Shown here piece by piece: positions 1-9,643 of a DNA stretch of 64,000 nt (position 1 is its first letter; each line of letters opens with the position of its first letter). A program made the translations under genes and the position numbers. The notes under the pieces were generated by a model, which worked only from the letters and a program-made list of their open reading frames with translations, ran no database searches and had not been told where the DNA came from. This stretch comes from Vibrio sp. qd031 (GTDB taxonomy: Bacteria > Pseudomonadota > Gammaproteobacteria > Enterobacterales > Vibrionaceae), in assembly GCF_002100145.1 (NCBI RefSeq), contig NZ_JXQD01000001.1:62001-126000 (forward strand). The letters run 5' to 3'.

Positions 1-592
1 CTAGAAAGTGCGGGTTAGTGTCTGGGCTGTTAACCAAGTTGACGCTGTGCAGTGCCAATTGGTGGTCGATAAGTGAACCGTGGATACTCAGCTCAATGTG
101 CACGATATCGGTGAGGTCTACATTCATTGAACCCCACATCCAAGTCGCGTATTCACTGTCGTGCGACCAAGGCGCTGGATTAGAGCGTAATCCCGAGTAG
201 TAGTTGGTTTTGCCCTTTAAAAACTCGCCTTTTAGTTCAATAAGGTAAGTCTTTCTAGAATGGCCATCTACGGTAATGCTACGACTGTGCATCGTGCCCG
301 CGCGATCGAACAAGTTGATAAATACTTGCGTTGAACGGGCGTTGGTATTACTCAGTTCCAGTGCTAAACAGAAATCGCCATAGGTGCTCCAATCCCACCT
401 TTCGTCACCAAAAGGCTTTAAATCTAATGAAGTGTGGAAGTGTTGCTGGCTTAACGAAGCGAAGTGTAGCGCGTATTCATCGTCACTATGCTTCATGGAC
501 AATGTTTGATTAAAAGCAGAGATCTGGTTTGGAATCGTCATGCTGTCGAAAGTGAGCAACGGTGTGATGACTGAAAGTGAAGAAGCGGACAT
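1..592 (-). CDS. GH50 beta-agarase, N-terminal part (runs off left edge), probably cytoplasmic
   Basis: Read on the minus strand from an ATG at 592, the frame stays open to base 1 (197 codons), so the gene continues beyond the window. The product starts MSASSLSVITPLL and has no signal peptide or lipobox. It aligns by eye with the second N-terminal beta-sandwich domain of the two full GH50 agarases in this window: shared signposts are WDWSTYGDF, a Tyr-rich segment after HSRKTY, SGLRSNP (SGMRSEPP in the others) and VDLTDIVHIELS (LDVSNIVSFQL). It lacks their first N-terminal domain. The catalytic domain is off-window, so activity cannot be confirmed. Inferred role: intracellular exo-beta-agarase acting on imported oligosaccharides. 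It is divergent from the GntR gene at 943, with a weak GGA Shine-Dalgarno about 7 nt before ATG. Confidence 0.72.
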   Translation of the reverse strand, partial: MSASSLSVITPLLTFDSMTIPNQISAFNQTLSMKHSDDEYALHFASLSQQHFHTSLDLKPFGDERWDWSTYGDFCLALELSNTNARSTQVFINLFDRAGTMHSRSITVDGHSRKTYLIELKGEFLKGKTNYYSGLRSNPAPWSHDSEYATWMWGSMNVDLTDIVHIELSIHGSLIDHQLALHSVNLVNSPDTNPHFL

Positions 593-942
593 GTTTTTTC
601 CAAACGTTATTAGGATTGGATTTATACTAGACCAATTATAATTATTTGTTTACCAGTTTGTGGTTCTCATTTACCAATATTTGATCCCGCTCTCACAAGG
701 TAATCTGAAGTGCAGTGGTTAAATTATTAGACTAATGAAACTGTTACTCACTTTTTAGTCGATTATTCTAAGGCAATGAGAAAGCGGTCAAAGTTACCAA
801 GCGCTGTTTGTCATACAATACCAAGAAAGATAGACAAGATATTGCTCAATCAATTAGATCAGTTAAACTGTACCAATTCGGATTTCGGTTTATGTGTGAT
901 GCTAATTTAGCCGTTTGAGCTATTGGCTAGGAAGGTATACCC
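593..942. promoter_or_regulatory. Divergent control region between the GH50 gene and the GntR gene
   Basis: 350 bp without a gene. It carries two direct TTTACCA half-sites 21 bp apart (650-655 and 671-676 regions). The first is in TTTGTTTACCAG (645-656), an 8/10 match to the TTGGTnnACCAA palindrome found at other agar genes. A further half-site, TACCAATT, is at 871-878. Spacing of two helical turns suggests cooperative binding, but no full palindrome is present, so control by the adjacent GntR regulator is inference. Confidence 0.4.
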
Positions 943-1704
943 ATGAGAGAACCTACTACTAAACGTCGTTATTTTGACGTTGGTTTACAAATTGAAGAAC
1001 TGCTCTATTCAGGCGTATTTAAAGCAGGCGAAAGACTGCCTTCTGAACGAGAGCTTAGTGAGCGCTTTGAGACGAGTCGCGCGACTATCCGCGAAGCCAT
1101 TATCATGTTGGAGCTGAAAGGCTTAGTAATAGTGAGGCAGGGTGCGGGTATTTACTTTATCGATTCTCCTGAAAAAATCGACAGCATGAGTATTGTCCCG
1201 CACAGTGACATAGGGCCTTTTGAACTGCTTCAAGCAAGACAAATCATCGAAAGTAATATTGCAGCCTTTGCGGCATCTCAAATTAAGATCAATGAGTTGC
1301 GTGAGCTTAAACGTGTTCTAAGCTTGCAAGAAAATGAGCTCGATGGGGACAGTGAAAAGTTTGAAGAGTACGATCGCCAGTTCCACCGTTTAATTGCAGA
1401 GTCGACGCAAAATAGAGTGCTCATCAATCAGGCGAACGACATGTGGCGTTCAGTGCGAACGGAAAACCCGCTGTGGAAAGAGCTTAATCATCAATATCTG
1501 CACGATATCGATCTAAGAAGCACATGGCTTAATGACCACAAGCGTATTTTTATAGCGTTGCAAAAGCGGTCCGCAGAGGACGCTCGCCAAGCGGTGTGGC
1601 AGCACATTGAAAACAGCAAGCAAGAGCTGCTTAAAATAGCCAACAGCGATGGCGCCGATGCGGATCTGGATGACTATTTCTTCGCTATGGAATTTGATAC
1701 CTAG
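943..1704 (+). CDS. FadR-subfamily GntR regulator, UxuR/ExuR-like
   Basis: 253-aa transcription factor. Residues 5-75 are a GntR winged helix (RLPSERELSERF, SRATIREAIIMLELKGL, GAGIYFI) that closely resembles E. coli UxuR and ExuR. Residues 85-235 are an all-helical FCD ligand domain with the usual metal-site Asp/His residues (DRQFHRLIAES, NDHKRIF, WQHIENS). FCD domains of this group bind hexuronate-like sugar acids. The start is supported by GGAAGG 8 nt before ATG. It is a close paralogue of the regulator at 24565, being nearly identical in the recognition helix. It probably acts on the TTGGTnnACCAA sites of the agar genes, with an AHG-pathway sugar acid as inducer; both points are inference. 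An IclR gene follows 78 bp downstream of the stop. Confidence 0.85.
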   Translation: MREPTTKRRYFDVGLQIEELLYSGVFKAGERLPSERELSERFETSRATIREAIIMLELKGLVIVRQGAGIYFIDSPEKIDSMSIVPHSDIGPFELLQARQIIESNIAAFAASQIKINELRELKRVLSLQENELDGDSEKFEEYDRQFHRLIAESTQNRVLINQANDMWRSVRTENPLWKELNHQYLHDIDLRSTWLNDHKRIFIALQKRSAEDARQAVWQHIENSKQELLKIANSDGADADLDDYFFAMEFDT

Positions 1705-1782
1705 ATTGATTTAACTTAGTAATACCATTTCAAGCCGAAGCTGCGTCTTCGGCTTGTGTCTTTGTAGAGTGTGATAACGACT

Positions 1783-2556
1783 ATGGCAGACAAGCCAACG
1801 ACCAACAAATACGCCGTACCAGCATTAGATAAAGGCTTGGATATCTTAGAGTTTCTCGCCTCACAAGAGACGCCTTGTTCGCAAGCAGATATCGCCGTTG
1901 CTTTAGGCCGCTCGCCAAACGAAATCTATCGTGTTCTCGTCGGTTTAGAAGCTCGAGGGTATCTGCATCGTGATGATGTATCCGGTAAGTATCGCGTATC
2001 GCTAAAGCTCTATAATCTCTCTCGTCGGATCAACCCTGTCGATAAAGTAAGGCAGTGTGCGCTGCCTCATATGGAAGACTTGGCGTTCACCACAGGGTGC
2101 TCAAGTTATTTAACGATGCTTTATCAGAGTCAAACTATGGTTATCGTCCATGCCTCTAGCCACGCACCGGTGTCGCTCAGTATTGCGGAAGGAACCTTGA
2201 TCCCAACCAGTACGACCAGCCCCGGGAACATCTTGTTGGCCAACAGCAACAATGAAGTCCAGGACATGATTTTGGAACGAGATGACGCATTTCAAAGTAT
2301 GACCAAAGGTGACAAGGCGACGTTGTTAACCCGACTAGCTCAAATTCGTGATGAGCAATACCACATTGCTGACAGCCCATTTGTGGCTGGGGTGACCGAT
2401 TACTCAACGTTGATTGGTCAACATCAGGGATCGGTGATCGCAGCGTTGTCTCTATCAACGATGCCTACACCATTGAATCAGGTTATGAGCCAAAATGAAC
2501 TGATCGCAAAACTTCTACAGGCTGCGTTCAACATTACCGAGCAATTAGGTGGCTAG
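1783..2556 (+). CDS. IclR-family transcriptional regulator
   Basis: About 257 aa. Residues 12-75 form the IclR winged helix (PALDKGLDILEFLA, SPNEIYRVLVGLEARGYL) and residues 85-255 the GAF-like effector domain. An in-frame GTG lies at 1771, but ATG 1783 gives the usual IclR N-terminus (MADKPTTNKYAVPALDKG); neither has a strong Shine-Dalgarno. IclR proteins often control sugar-acid or aromatic-acid catabolism (KdgR is an example), so a role in 2-keto-3-deoxy sugar acid metabolism is plausible beside a UxuR-like gene. The target is not visible in the sequence. It probably shares a transcript with the GntR gene. Confidence 0.85.
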   Translation: MADKPTTNKYAVPALDKGLDILEFLASQETPCSQADIAVALGRSPNEIYRVLVGLEARGYLHRDDVSGKYRVSLKLYNLSRRINPVDKVRQCALPHMEDLAFTTGCSSYLTMLYQSQTMVIVHASSHAPVSLSIAEGTLIPTSTTSPGNILLANSNNEVQDMILERDDAFQSMTKGDKATLLTRLAQIRDEQYHIADSPFVAGVTDYSTLIGQHQGSVIAALSLSTMPTPLNQVMSQNELIAKLLQAAFNITEQLGG

Positions 2557-2868
2557 TAGCTGTTTTGTTTTAAGCTAATGACCAAGCTCTAAGGGATTGG
2601 TATGAGCATTATTGACATTCGATGCGCGCCATAAATGCGCAAGTTGTGCTGACACTGCCCCCCGTTGGCGCTATTGAGGCAGTTCATTTCTTGACGTCAT
2701 CCGCGTCCCCCCAAAAAACTGTTTAATATTGCGTCTAGTTGTGTAAATTAACAGCTAGCTAGCATTGATTTTCATAACTTTACATACCTTTACGTTATTC
2801 GACATTGTGTTCTGTATGATGCGTTGTAACCGATTACATCTTTCAATTTTCGAGCATAAAGGTTCCTT
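2557..2868. other. Intergenic region before the RND pair
   Basis: 312 bp with no gene-like ORF, no clear intrinsic terminator and no agar-type operator. An AT-rich stretch around 2740-2830 probably holds the promoter of the efflux genes. AAAGG at 2859-2863 serves as Shine-Dalgarno for ATG 2869. Confidence 0.4.
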
Positions 2869-4020
2869 ATGAAATTACGTTATGGAATGGTCGCATTCAT
2901 CGTCGCGTCTCAACTACTTACCCTTCCAGTGTATGCAGCAGGCCCAAGTGGTCCGGGTGGCCCTGGCGGTGCGAGATCAGGCGCCGCGCAAGCAACGTTA
3001 GTAGAAACGACCACCGTTGCAGAGCACGAATTACACCAAACACTTAACTTAGTCGGCAAGCTTGAAGCGAGCCAATCGGTGGTTATTGCCCCTGAAAGCG
3101 CGGGACGTGTAGACAAAATATTGGTTCAAAATAACCAACAAGTGGCAGAAAATGAAGTGTTGGTGGTACTGGATACCGCCATGGCAGAAATGAACGTTAA
3201 AGAAGCAAAACTGACGTTGGCGGAAGAGCAGCGCATTCTGGGCGAATATGAACGCCTCGCCGAGAAAAAAGCGATCACTCAAACATCCATAGCGGGGCAG
3301 CGTGCAAAAGTGCAAATCGCCGAAGTGAAGTTGGCAAGCGCTCAGCATGATCTTGAAGAGCTTTATATTAAAGCCCCATTCTCTGGTACCACAGGCTTTA
3401 TCAACTTTAGCCGCGGTAAAATGGTGTCTACTGCGACAGAGCTGCTGACTATCGATGACCTTTCTGTCATGTATGTGGACGTTTCAGTTCCTGAAAAGTA
3501 CATGCAGCAACTTTCTGGAGGCGGCTTGAAAGCAACGGCAACCAGCCAAGCGTGGCCAGGTGTCGAATTTACTGGCTCGTTAAAGGCCGTCGATACCCGT
3601 GTAAATCCCGACTCTCTTAACATGACTGCACGCATCGAGTTCACTAACTCAGATACGCAGCTTAAGCCGGGCATGCTAATGACGGTTGGACTGGAATTTG
3701 CGCCTGTTTTTGAACCTATTGTTCCGGTGCAATCTATCGAATATTCGGGCAGCAAGCGTTATGTGTATCTTGTTGGTGACGACAACAAAGCGATGCGAAC
3801 CGAAGTATCGCTTGGTAGTAGCTATGACGAGCAGGTGGTAGTGACTGATGGATTGGACATTGGCGATCGCATTGTGGTGAGAGGGACTGTCAAACTGCGC
3901 GATGGTAGCTTGATCACAGACCAAAACGACACGCCAAAAGGCCCTATGATCTCAGACGGTCGTGGCGCTCAAGAAAAAGACGCTGCTGACCAAGGTGTGC
4001 CTGCTAAGGGAGACAGCTAA
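2869..4020 (+). CDS. RND efflux periplasmic adaptor (membrane fusion protein)
   Basis: 383 aa. A signal peptide ends near residue 23 (LPVYA), followed by a Gly/Pro-rich stretch and then the HlyD/MFP order: lipoyl half-motif (VVIAPESAGRVDKILV), alpha-hairpin (residues 90-160), second lipoyl half (LYIKAPFSGTTGFI), beta-barrel (PGVEFTGSLKAVDTRV) and a membrane-proximal domain ending in GDRIVVRGTVKLRDG. It links the inner-membrane RND pump to an outer-membrane channel; no TolC-type gene is in the window. Its stop codon overlaps the next start (TAATG), so the two genes are translationally coupled. No regulator of its own is visible. The substrate is unknown. The family call is secure. Confidence 0.92.
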   Translation: MKLRYGMVAFIVASQLLTLPVYAAGPSGPGGPGGARSGAAQATLVETTTVAEHELHQTLNLVGKLEASQSVVIAPESAGRVDKILVQNNQQVAENEVLVVLDTAMAEMNVKEAKLTLAEEQRILGEYERLAEKKAITQTSIAGQRAKVQIAEVKLASAQHDLEELYIKAPFSGTTGFINFSRGKMVSTATELLTIDDLSVMYVDVSVPEKYMQQLSGGGLKATATSQAWPGVEFTGSLKAVDTRVNPDSLNMTARIEFTNSDTQLKPGMLMTVGLEFAPVFEPIVPVQSIEYSGSKRYVYLVGDDNKAMRTEVSLGSSYDEQVVVTDGLDIGDRIVVRGTVKLRDGSLITDQNDTPKGPMISDGRGAQEKDAADQGVPAKGDS

Positions 4021-7000
4021 TGCTGATTTCGGATATTTCAGTAAAGCGTCCCGTAGGCGCAATAGTACTCAGCTTGCTGTTGATCGTGTTTGGCTATATT
4101 TCTTTTACCAGTCTGCCAGTGCGAGAGCTGCCAGACATGGACAACCCTGTTGTTTCAGTCAGCACAACCTACAGCGGCGCTTCTGCCGACATCATCGAAT
4201 CACAGGTGACATCGGAGATAGAGTCGCAATTGGCCGGTATTAGCGGCATTGATGAAATCTCATCGACATCTCGCGCCAACAGCTCGCGCATAACGGTCAC
4301 GTTTGACTACAGCCATGATATCAATGAAGGGTTGAGTGATGTGCGTGAAGCGGTTTCTCAGGCACAGCGTCATTTGCCGTCCGATGCCGACACACCCATC
4401 ATTACCAAAAGTAACTCTCAAGGCCAAGGCTCGATGTACATCAGCTTTACCTCGGAGACGATGGATCGAACTCAGCTAACCGATTACGCCGACCGTGTGC
4501 TGGTGGACCGATTTGATCTGATTGACGGCGTTAGTGCTGTATCGGTAAACGGTGCCCTCAATAAAGTCATGTATGTACAGTTGATTCCTGAGTTGATGGC
4601 CGGTCGAAACGTCAGTGTGACCGATATTTCGAATGCGTTGCGAGCCGAAAACTTGGAAGCACCGGGCGGTGAGATCCGCAACGACAGTGTGACCATGTCG
4701 GTACGTACTGAGCGTTCATATAATGCGGTTGAAGACTTCAAATACTTAAAAGTGAAAACGGCCAACGACGGGTCGGCGATTTATCTGCAAGATGTGGCGA
4801 CTGTTTATGAAGGCGCTGAGAACGAAAACTCCATTTATAACAGTAACGGCGCTGCGGCAGTTGGATTAGGTGTTGAAGTTCAATCGGACGCCAATCCACT
4901 GAAGGTTGCACAAAAAGTGCATGAAGAAGTGGAAAAGGTTAAACCGTTTTTACCCGACGGCAGTGAATTACGCGTTGACTATGACTCGACGGTATTTATT
5001 GAACGTTCAGTCGAAGAGGTGTACAGCACGCTAGTGATAACAGGCGGCTTGGTGGTTCTTGTTCTCTACATTTTTATTGGCCAAGCTCGTTCAACCCTAA
5101 TTCCTGCTGTAACCGTTCCAATCTCACTCATCACCGCGTTTACTGTGGCCTACTTTATGGGCTATTCGATTAACTTAGTCACACTGATGGCGCTTATCCT
5201 CGCTATTGGACTGGTGGTGGACGATTCCATCGTTGTTATCGAAAACATGTTCCACCACATTGAAGAAGGCGAAACGCCACTGGTTGCGGCCTATAAAGGC
5301 GCGCGAGAGGTGGGCTTTGCGGTTATTTCAACTACCGTTGTTTTGGCTTCTGTATTTTTGCCAATAACCTTTATGGATGGCCAAGTGGGACTCATGTTCA
5401 CCGAGTTTGCGGTGGTATTGTCTGCTGCGGTGATAGCCTCTTCATTGGTGGCGTTAACACTTGCGCCAGTATTGGGCAGTAAGCTATTTAAGCAAAAAGA
5501 GACCGTAAACTGGGTTAGCCGTGTGGTAAATGCAGCGTTTGGTCGTTTGGAAGCGGGTTACCGCTGGCTGCTTCGTGGTTCTATGACGATCCGGTGGATA
5601 GCGCCGTTGATTATTGTTGGCTGTGTCTACGGCAGTTACCAAGTGGCCACACAAGTGCCGTCACAACTTTTTCCAACTGAGGATCGCGGCGTTGTATTTA
5701 TGATGATCCGCGGCGCAGAATCGACCAGCTTTAATCGTATGGCTGGTAACATTGAGGAAGTGGAAGAGAAACTTCAAATTTTGATGGACCAAGGTTACAT
5801 TGCGGCGTACAGCTCTCAATCCCCAGCGTTTGGTGGTAATAGTGGCGACAATATTGGCTTCGTTATTATGCCACTATCGGATTGGAGTGAGCGAGATTTT
5901 AGCGCGGCAGAAGCCACAGCCATGATCCGTAAAACTGTTGGTGACATCATTGATGTGCGAACGATTCCAATGATGCCAGGCAGTCGTGGTGGCTCTGATG
6001 AGGCAGTGAAGTTTGTATTGGGTGGCCCTGACTATACGGAGCTTGCACAGTGGGGCGAAATACTCCAACACATTGCGGAAGACAGCCCCTATATGGAAGG
6101 TGCGAGCATCGATTACAATGAAAGCACTCCTGAAGTGATCATTGCGATTGATAAGCAGCGCGCAGCGGACCTAGGTATTAGCTACTCGGATTTATCCAAT
6201 ACTTTAAATGTCGTCTTAGGCGGCTCGCGCGTCACCACCTATGTCGAACGTGGTCAAGAGTACGATGTTTACTTACGCGGTAGTGAAGACAGCTTTAACA
6301 GCAGCACCGATTTGAGCCAGATTTACATCCGAACTGAAAGCGGTGGTATTGTGACTCTAGATACTGTTGCAGATACTCAAGTTGTCGCGTCAGCGTCTCG
6401 TCTTAACCGTCTAAACAAACAAAAAGTAGTGACGTTAAGTGCAACGGTTTCTGATGGTTATACCTTGGGACAAGCGCTTGACTTCTTAGACCAACAAGCA
6501 ATAGAACAGCTTCCTGCCGATATTACAATTAGCTACTCTGGTGAGTCTAAAGACTTCAAAGAGAACCAATCGAGTACTATGGCCATCTTTGGTTTAGCAC
6601 TATTGATTGCATACCTAATCTTGGCTGCGCAGTTTGAAAGTTTTGTCAGTCCGTTGGTGGTGATGTTCACCGTTCCTATGGGTATTCTTGGTGGCTTTAT
6701 TGGTATGATGCTGCTTGACCAAAGCTTGAACATGTACAGCCAGATTGGGATGATCATGCTTATTGGTATGGTAACCAAAAACGGTATCTTGATTGTTGAG
6801 TTTGCCAACCAGCTGCGTGACCAAGGGCAGCCGTTTGAAGAAGCAACCATCAATTCCGCGTCACGTCGATTGCGTCCAATTATGATGACCGCGTTCACCA
6901 CTCTTGCTGGTGCTGTGCCACTCATCATGTCGACCGGTGCGGGCTTTGAAAGTCGAGTGGCAGTGGGCTCGGTTATTTTCTTTGGTATGGCGTTCTCAAC

Positions 7001-7178
7001 GCTGGTATCGCTTTTTGTAATACCGATGATGTACCGCTTATTGAGTGCTCGCACTAAGTCGCCGCAATTTGTAAGTAGACAGTTGGAAAAGCAACTTGCG
7101 CGTCTTAAATCATCGAAGAAAAAGGGCAAACAAGCAGTGACAACTGAACAAGGGGAGCTAGAAAGCTCAGCCGCCTAA
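4020..7178 (+). CDS. RND multidrug efflux permease (HAE1 family)
   Basis: 1052 aa, normal length for an AcrB/MexB-type proton/drug antiporter. TM1 is at residues 10-30 and the first large periplasmic loop (porter domain) follows. TM4 carries the proton-relay pair in GLVVDDSIVVIEN, and TM10 carries the conserved Lys in GMVTKNGILIVEF. Loop 2 contains PTEDRGVVFM. The C-terminus is Lys-rich and cytoplasmic. The start overlaps the adaptor stop by one base and is preceded by AAGGGAG. It works as a trimer in the inner membrane. Substrates (detergents, dyes, fatty acids or other amphiphiles) cannot be told from sequence. A strong terminator follows. Confidence 0.93.
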   Translation: MLISDISVKRPVGAIVLSLLLIVFGYISFTSLPVRELPDMDNPVVSVSTTYSGASADIIESQVTSEIESQLAGISGIDEISSTSRANSSRITVTFDYSHDINEGLSDVREAVSQAQRHLPSDADTPIITKSNSQGQGSMYISFTSETMDRTQLTDYADRVLVDRFDLIDGVSAVSVNGALNKVMYVQLIPELMAGRNVSVTDISNALRAENLEAPGGEIRNDSVTMSVRTERSYNAVEDFKYLKVKTANDGSAIYLQDVATVYEGAENENSIYNSNGAAAVGLGVEVQSDANPLKVAQKVHEEVEKVKPFLPDGSELRVDYDSTVFIERSVEEVYSTLVITGGLVVLVLYIFIGQARSTLIPAVTVPISLITAFTVAYFMGYSINLVTLMALILAIGLVVDDSIVVIENMFHHIEEGETPLVAAYKGAREVGFAVISTTVVLASVFLPITFMDGQVGLMFTEFAVVLSAAVIASSLVALTLAPVLGSKLFKQKETVNWVSRVVNAAFGRLEAGYRWLLRGSMTIRWIAPLIIVGCVYGSYQVATQVPSQLFPTEDRGVVFMMIRGAESTSFNRMAGNIEEVEEKLQILMDQGYIAAYSSQSPAFGGNSGDNIGFVIMPLSDWSERDFSAAEATAMIRKTVGDIIDVRTIPMMPGSRGGSDEAVKFVLGGPDYTELAQWGEILQHIAEDSPYMEGASIDYNESTPEVIIAIDKQRAADLGISYSDLSNTLNVVLGGSRVTTYVERGQEYDVYLRGSEDSFNSSTDLSQIYIRTESGGIVTLDTVADTQVVASASRLNRLNKQKVVTLSATVSDGYTLGQALDFLDQQAIEQLPADITISYSGESKDFKENQSSTMAIFGLALLIAYLILAAQFESFVSPLVVMFTVPMGILGGFIGMMLLDQSLNMYSQIGMIMLIGMVTKNGILIVEFANQLRDQGQPFEEATINSASRRLRPIMMTAFTTLAGAVPLIMSTGAGFESRVAVGSVIFFGMAFSTLVSLFVIPMMYRLLSARTKSPQFVSRQLEKQLARLKSSKKKGKQAVTTEQGELESSAA

Positions 7179-7200
7179 CTTGTTTATGAATATTGTTTGA

Positions 7201-7232
7201 AAAAAAGAGCCACTGACAAGTGGCTCTTTTTA
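7201..7232. terminator. Bidirectional intrinsic terminator
   Basis: A perfect 13-bp stem (AAAAAGAGCCACT at 7202-7214, AGTGGCTCTTTTT at 7219-7231) with loop GACA. The A and T runs on both sides let it end both the RND operon and the convergent GH2 gene. Confidence 0.93.
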
Positions 7233-7279
7233 TTGGGATTGTGCCAAGCGTTAATGCACAAATAGCTTAGGTTGCAAAC

Positions 7280-9643
7280 TCACGACTCCCACATCTCAGG
7301 CCAATAGCGATAGACGCAGTGGCCATGCTCTTCTATGCGTTGCTGAGCTTTGGCTAAATACTCGAGACTTTGCTGTTTCGCTTGTTGTTGATCGCCAACC
7401 AGTAGAGTGTAGTGGTTGGTGGCCACTTCTTTACCGGTAGAATCTTTAAGCGTTAAATACACCTCAAAGTTACCTTTCGCGTCACTTGGTAACACCCATT
7501 TGATAGGGTGAAGGTTTGACGCCGAATCGGCATCAACATCCGCCATGATTGAGCCTTGACACTCAGTATTTTGATCTTGATAACGGACTGTCCACTCTAA
7601 TGAAAGTTCAGAGTATTCACGTTGGTAGTCGTTGACAATCCATAGGTTGGCTTCAAACGGTTCACTTGCTTGCCAACGTCTTTTTGAAAACTCAAGACTC
7701 GGTAGCAAAGGTTGATAGGTGCGTTTCAAATAGTCGTAACTGATTTTCTTTTCACCATAGAAATCAACCACGCCCCATTTGATGTCTGGCACATGAGTGA
7801 TGAAATGGCATAATGCCACACCGCTCATTTTTGGTTTGCGGCGTCTATAGGTTTCTAGTGCAAACTGAATCACCGTACCTTGGGCAATTTGTGTTGCTTC
7901 GACAAACTCTTCCAATGAACCCATTTTGTAGTCGTTAAACACTTCAAAATTTAGATTAATTAAAATGTCGATGTCGGCCCAATGATAGGCCCAACTTGGC
8001 CCCATTGGCCAAAGCTCGTCATTTGGAATGAATTTTTTTAGACTGTCGATGGACGGTGCCGATGCTGCCGTTAATTCGGGAATAATGCAGCAGTCTAAAG
8101 ACGGGTAATACTCTTCCATAAACTCCGCACCACCTTGATAGTAGTGCTCATTGGCGTGAATGGATTCATGAGCTTTGAACCCCATATTTTGCGCAGACTC
8201 TGAGCTTAGTGGTGATGCAAGACCGTAAGGCGTATTGGTATATTGCGCTACCGCCTCACCGATGACTTCCATCAACGCTTTGTTGCCACTCTCTTCATGT
8301 GCGCCAGAGAAAAATACTTCCTCACCGCCCATCCAATAGATGAGAGACGGGTGGTTGCGACGCTGCTTTACGGTTTCAATGCACTCGTGAAGAACGCCAT
8401 TTACAAAGGTTTCGTCGCTCGGATAGGCTTGCGTCGCCAAGGTGAAATTAGTCCAAACGGTGATACCCAGTTCATCACAGATGTTGTAGAAATCTGGGAT
8501 TTCTGGTGGGTGCCAGCCAAAAATACGTAAATTGTTGATGTTGGCTTCTCGGACCAATTGCAAGCGGTCTTCATATTTTGCAAGGCTATTTTGACCGTAA
8601 AGGAAAGACGGTTGACCACCCCAACAGGCAGAGCGCAAAAAGTGTCGTTTGCCGTTGATGTAAAAAGTCCAAGGAAACTCTGCCTCTTCTCGGCTGTAAC
8701 CAGGATTGTAATCCATAACTACTTCTCTAAGGCCGATGGTTTCTTGGGTTAGATCCATCTCTGTGCCATCTTGAGAAACTTGTACTTCAAGCGTATACAA
8801 GTTTTGATCGCCCATGTCCCAAGGCCACCAGAGTTTTGCGTCGTCAACCTCAAGTGTCATTTCCACTTGGTTTTCACCCGGTGCCACCACGGTTTGTTGC
8901 TCGGTATACAAGGTGTGAGTGTTGCAGTTTTTTCCTGTTAGTGATGAATTAACGATAACCTCTTGTGAGGTATTGGAATGGTTTACGACAGTATAGATGG
9001 CGCTGACTTTAGCTTGAGCATCGCCTAACACTTTCACATCAGTGCGAATGTCTTTAATACGTACTTTGTCTGTCGCTTCGACTCTAACAGGGCGCCAAAT
9101 GCCAAACGGAACCAACCCAGAGAAATAATCACCAGAGAAGTTCACTTTTTTGCCGCCACAGTTACGGTAGTTCTTAGGTGGTGGATCCAGCTTAACCATC
9201 AACATGTTGGAGCCGTCGCGCCAATCAGCAAAGCTCGCGACCTCACTAATATCAAACTCAAACACTGAAAACATCCCTTCGTGACGGCCCAAGTAATGGC
9301 CGTTTAACCAGACTTCACAGCTGTAATCGACCCCTTCAAAAATAAGACGAATGTGTTTGCCTTGCATCTCGTTGGGCAGCGCAAAACGCCTGCTGTACCA
9401 CCATTCGTAGTCCGCAGCCCATTTTGCTCTATGCATATTTCGGCCAAAGTAGGGATCGTCAATTTCGTTGGCACGATAAAGGTCGGTGTACACGTCCCCA
9501 GGTACCTTGGCGAAGTTCCAACTAAAGTGTGTGCCTTGATATTCCGCGGGGAGTAAATGCAATCCTTCCTTAACGCCTTGTTCGGGACGCATTCGCTCCA
9601 TTTGCCAGCGTTTACCGCTGAGGTCTAGATTTATCCTTGTCAT
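7280..9643 (-). CDS. GH2-family glycoside hydrolase, specificity unknown
   Basis: 787 aa with no signal peptide, so cytoplasmic. The GH2 order is visible: sugar-binding jelly roll (residues 10-190, with FEGVDYSCEVWLNGHYLG), immunoglobulin-like domain (195-310), and TIM barrel (320-620). The probable acid/base Glu is in YWMGGEEVF and the probable nucleophile in CIIPELTAAS. The layout resembles beta-mannosidase-like members more than LacZ. It is unlike the GH2 at 38111, which has the classical WSIGNE motif. Its neighbours are not agar genes. A partial TTGGTTAATCGA motif (9930-9941) lies upstream, so co-regulation with the agar genes is only a possibility. It could act on galactan, mannan or porphyran side products. 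The start has GGAAAC about 9 nt upstream. Confidence 0.85.
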   Translation of the reverse strand: MTRINLDLSGKRWQMERMRPEQGVKEGLHLLPAEYQGTHFSWNFAKVPGDVYTDLYRANEIDDPYFGRNMHRAKWAADYEWWYSRRFALPNEMQGKHIRLIFEGVDYSCEVWLNGHYLGRHEGMFSVFEFDISEVASFADWRDGSNMLMVKLDPPPKNYRNCGGKKVNFSGDYFSGLVPFGIWRPVRVEATDKVRIKDIRTDVKVLGDAQAKVSAIYTVVNHSNTSQEVIVNSSLTGKNCNTHTLYTEQQTVVAPGENQVEMTLEVDDAKLWWPWDMGDQNLYTLEVQVSQDGTEMDLTQETIGLREVVMDYNPGYSREEAEFPWTFYINGKRHFLRSACWGGQPSFLYGQNSLAKYEDRLQLVREANINNLRIFGWHPPEIPDFYNICDELGITVWTNFTLATQAYPSDETFVNGVLHECIETVKQRRNHPSLIYWMGGEEVFFSGAHEESGNKALMEVIGEAVAQYTNTPYGLASPLSSESAQNMGFKAHESIHANEHYYQGGAEFMEEYYPSLDCCIIPELTAASAPSIDSLKKFIPNDELWPMGPSWAYHWADIDILINLNFEVFNDYKMGSLEEFVEATQIAQGTVIQFALETYRRRKPKMSGVALCHFITHVPDIKWGVVDFYGEKKISYDYLKRTYQPLLPSLEFSKRRWQASEPFEANLWIVNDYQREYSELSLEWTVRYQDQNTECQGSIMADVDADSASNLHPIKWVLPSDAKGNFEVYLTLKDSTGKEVATNHYTLLVGDQQQAKQQSLEYLAKAQQRIEEHGHCVYRYWPEMWES

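Noticed and set aside
3962..4243. 93-codon ORF across the adaptor-permease junction
   Set aside because: It is a frame shadow of two clearly coding genes that are already coupled by TAATG.
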